The notes under the pieces: generated by a model
What the model was told of the DNA's origin: nothing
Databases searched by the model: none
Seen by the model: the letters and a program-made list of their open reading frames with translations, nothing else
Assembly: GCA_003506635.1 (NCBI GenBank)
Contig: DNZB01000352.1
Location: 1-6,387, forward strand
Length of the DNA: 6,387 nt
Source of the DNA: Parvularcula sp.
GTDB taxonomy: Bacteria > Pseudomonadota > Alphaproteobacteria > Caulobacterales > Parvularculaceae
Direction: 5' to 3'
Shown: positions 4,485-6,387 of the stretch, piece by piece
How positions within the stretch are numbered: the first letter of the stretch is position 1
Layout: the number at the start of each line of letters is the position of its first letter
Program-made: the position numbers and the translations under genes

Positions 4485-5183
4485 ATGAAACTGTTGGCGA
4501 GCGCGGCGGCGGCCGCGATGATGGTCGGCGTCGGCGGGGGCGCGATGGCGCAGGGCATTTCGAACCCGGCGGGCACGATGCGCAATTTTGACGTCGCCAA
4601 TCTCGGCCCCGTCCTCACCGACATGGGCGTCCAATGGGAACAGCGCACCGGCCCCGACGGTCAACCTTTCATCGTCGCCAATATCAACGGCTATTTCCTG
4701 AATATCGTCCCCGCTGCCTGTCAGGGTCCGAACAACACCGGGTGCCTTGGCGCGCAGACTTTCGCCCTCAATGAGGCGCCGGCGGTCAACCAGCAGTCGA
4801 TCAACGCCTTCAACCTGCGCTATGCGTTCTTGTCGGCCGGCCCCTTGCCGAGCGGCTTTTACCTCAGCCGCTACGATCTTGCCGATTACGGCATCGCGCG
4901 CGGCAATGTGCAGTCGAGCGTCGGCAGCTTCCTCGCGATCGCGGCGGTCGCAAGTCAGGAACTTGCCGGCGGCGGCCAGACCGTATCGGCGATCGGCTAT
5001 GCGGAGGACCTCGCGGCGAGCCATCTGAACGAGGCTTCGGCGCGGGCGATCGGCATCGAGGCCGGCGTCAACACCGGCGACGCGCACCTCAAGGAGATCA
5101 AGGCGGCGCCCGAATTCGTGAAAGCGCTTGCGGCCTCAGGCGCAGCGGCGTTCAACAAGATCGAAAACGTCACCAAGAAGTAG
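4485..5183 (+). CDS. Secreted YbjN-domain-like protein
   Basis: This is a 232-residue exported protein. The signal peptide is clear: MKLL, a hydrophobic alanine/glycine core, and a probable cleavage after AMA at about residue 22 (AMA|QG). The mature part resembles the YbjN / type III chaperone-like fold. A first helix ending in LTDMGVQWEQRTG is followed by strands FIVANINGYFLNIVPAAC and GCLGAQTFAL, then INAFNLRYAF and the characteristic FYLSRYDLADYGIARGNV. Two cysteines may form a periplasmic disulfide. The C-terminal third (alanine-rich, ending IENVTKK) is less conserved in character. ATG 4485 is preferred because the signal peptide starts there and an AAGAG precedes it; upstream frame is antisense to erpA. 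It is probably cotranscribed with the dGTPase gene 24 bases downstream. Its molecular role is unknown. Confidence 0.78.
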   Translation: MKLLASAAAAAMMVGVGGGAMAQGISNPAGTMRNFDVANLGPVLTDMGVQWEQRTGPDGQPFIVANINGYFLNIVPAACQGPNNTGCLGAQTFALNEAPAVNQQSINAFNLRYAFLSAGPLPSGFYLSRYDLADYGIARGNVQSSVGSFLAIAAVASQELAGGGQTVSAIGYAEDLAASHLNEASARAIGIEAGVNTGDAHLKEIKAAPEFVKALAASGAAAFNKIENVTKK

Positions 5184-5207
5184 CGACAATCAGGGCCGGC
5201 GGCTGAT

Positions 5208-6387
5208 ATGCCCCAGGGCATGTCGACGCCGCTCGCCTTTCCCGCCCCGCTCGCCCCTTACGCCGCCCATGCCGAGGCGAGCCGCGGGCGACTTCACGCC
5301 GAGCCTGAAAGCGCGACGCGCACCGCCTTCCAGCGCGACCGCGACCGCGTCATCCATTCGGTCGCGTTCCGGCGCCTGAAGCACAAGACACAGGTCTTCA
5401 TCTATCACGAGGGCGACCACTACCGGACGCGCCTCACCCACAGTCTTGAGGTCGCGCAGATCTCGCGCTCGATCGCGCGCACGCTCCGGCTCGATGAAGA
5501 CCTCGCCGAATGCGTGGCGCTTGCGCACGATCTCGGCCACCCGCCCTTCGGCCATACGGGCGAGGATGTGCTGAAAGACTGCATGGCGCCCTATGACGGC
5601 TTCGACCACAACGCGCAGACGCTCCGCCTGCTGACGAAGCTGGAGCGCCGGCACGCGGCGTTCGACGGGCTGAACCTCGCCTGGGAGACGCTGGAAGGCG
5701 CGGTCAAGCACAACGGCCCTCTGACGGGACCGGTCGCGCGCAAGAAGGAGCCCTTGCCCGCCGCGATCGCCGAATACGCCCGTGCGCACGATCTCTGGCT
5801 CTCAAGCCATGCCGGCCTCGAAGCGCAGGTCGCAGCGATCGCCGATGACATCGCCTATAACAATCACGACGTCGATGACGGCCTTCGCGCCGGCCTGTTC
5901 TCCTTTGCGGCGGCGCGCGATCTGCCGCTTGTCGGCCCGGCGATCCACCGGGTCGAGACCGCTTATCCGGACGCCCCGCGCGACATCGTCGTCGCCGAAG
6001 CCGTCTCCGCCCTCATCGGCGCGATGGTCGATGACGTGACGCGCGAGACGACGGCGCGCCTCATCGGCCTCGCCCCGAAGGACGCCGACGCGGTGCGCCA
6101 TGCGGGACGCCAGATCGTCGACTTCTCGGAGCCGATGCAGCGCGAGCTCAAGGGCCTGCGCGAGTTCCTCTACGAGAACGTCTATCGCCATTACAAAGTG
6201 AACCGCGCAAGGAGCCACGCCAAACGCATCGTCGCCGCGCTGTTCGACGTGTTCCTCTCCGAGCCCGAAACGCTGCCCCCGCAATGGCGCCGCGAAGCAA
6301 GCGAAGCGGAACAAGCCCGCGCCGTCTGCGACTACATCGCCGGCATGACCGACCGGTATGCGATCAGGGAGTATGAGAGGTTGTTTG
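5208..6387 (+). CDS. dgt: dGTPase-like HD phosphohydrolase, last codons beyond edge
   Basis: The protein is a deoxyguanosinetriphosphate triphosphohydrolase-like enzyme (dNTP to deoxynucleoside plus triphosphate; cytoplasmic, metal-dependent, often oligomeric and regulated by dNTPs). 393 codons are visible, ending REYERLF, which is close to the normal C-terminus. Family signatures are FQRDRDRVIHSVAFRRLKHKTQVF (in part 41-64), the HD-domain His78 in RTRLTHSLEV, the HD pair His107-Asp108 in LAHDLGHPPFGHTGED, and the downstream Asp in IADDIAYNNHDVDDGL. The segment YRHYKVNRARSHAKR is also typical. The bacterial type-2 dGTPase-like subgroup is the best fit. ATG 5208 and the in-frame ATG 5220 are both possible starts; neither has a clearly better ribosome-binding site. 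It follows the YbjN-like gene by 24 bases with no terminator between. Confidence 0.94.
   Translation, partial: MPQGMSTPLAFPAPLAPYAAHAEASRGRLHAEPESATRTAFQRDRDRVIHSVAFRRLKHKTQVFIYHEGDHYRTRLTHSLEVAQISRSIARTLRLDEDLAECVALAHDLGHPPFGHTGEDVLKDCMAPYDGFDHNAQTLRLLTKLERRHAAFDGLNLAWETLEGAVKHNGPLTGPVARKKEPLPAAIAEYARAHDLWLSSHAGLEAQVAAIADDIAYNNHDVDDGLRAGLFSFAAARDLPLVGPAIHRVETAYPDAPRDIVVAEAVSALIGAMVDDVTRETTARLIGLAPKDADAVRHAGRQIVDFSEPMQRELKGLREFLYENVYRHYKVNRARSHAKRIVAALFDVFLSEPETLPPQWRREASEAEQARAVCDYIAGMTDRYAIREYERLF

Noticed and set aside
1..6387. CRISPR arrays, tRNA or rRNA genes, insertion sequences, integrases or attachment-site repeats
   Set aside because: None seen; there are no regularly spaced repeats, no cloverleaf-like sequence and no transposase or recombinase motifs on either strand.

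Overview
The window reads as a chromosomal segment of a GC-rich alphaproteobacterium, probably of the Rhizobiales/Hyphomicrobiales type. The reasons are the high GC content (about 65 to 70 % in sampled housekeeping stretches) and the presence of xthA, erpA and dgt near one another, a grouping I recall from that order. A LexA-type operator in the alphaproteobacterial form GTTC-N7-GTTC fits as well. I cannot name genus or species.

Left part (1-1770, minus strand): a three-gene run, read right to left. It holds an FMN nitroreductase (1770-1093), a START/SRPBCC-fold protein (1049-576) and exonuclease III xthA (579 to beyond the left edge). The last two overlap by the four bases ATGA. Middle left (1819-2469, plus strand): a membrane-anchored ClpP/crotonase-fold protein of the COG3904 kind, divergent from the nitroreductase.

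Centre (2476-3950, minus strand): a compact type II restriction-modification islet. It has a BglII/BstYI-family endonuclease (3875-3270) and an MT-A70-family adenine methyltransferase (3273-2644) that overlap by ATGA. A basic 54-residue reading frame (2640-2476) follows the methyltransferase in the same frame, just past its TAG. The intergenic region before the endonuclease carries a good sigma-70-like promoter, with a canonical alphaproteobacterial LexA operator lying over its -10 element. This suggests that the restriction system is under SOS control, and it is the most interesting feature of the window. The islet has lower GC (about 45 to 63 % in sampled lines) than its neighbours and looks acquired.

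Right part: erpA (4317-3973, minus) is an A-type iron-sulfur carrier. It is divergent from a secreted YbjN-like protein (4485-5183, plus), which is followed after 24 bases by a dGTPase-like HD phosphohydrolase (5208 to beyond the right edge). The ancestral core is probably xthA-erpA-dgt. The other genes, including the restriction-modification islet, sit between its members.
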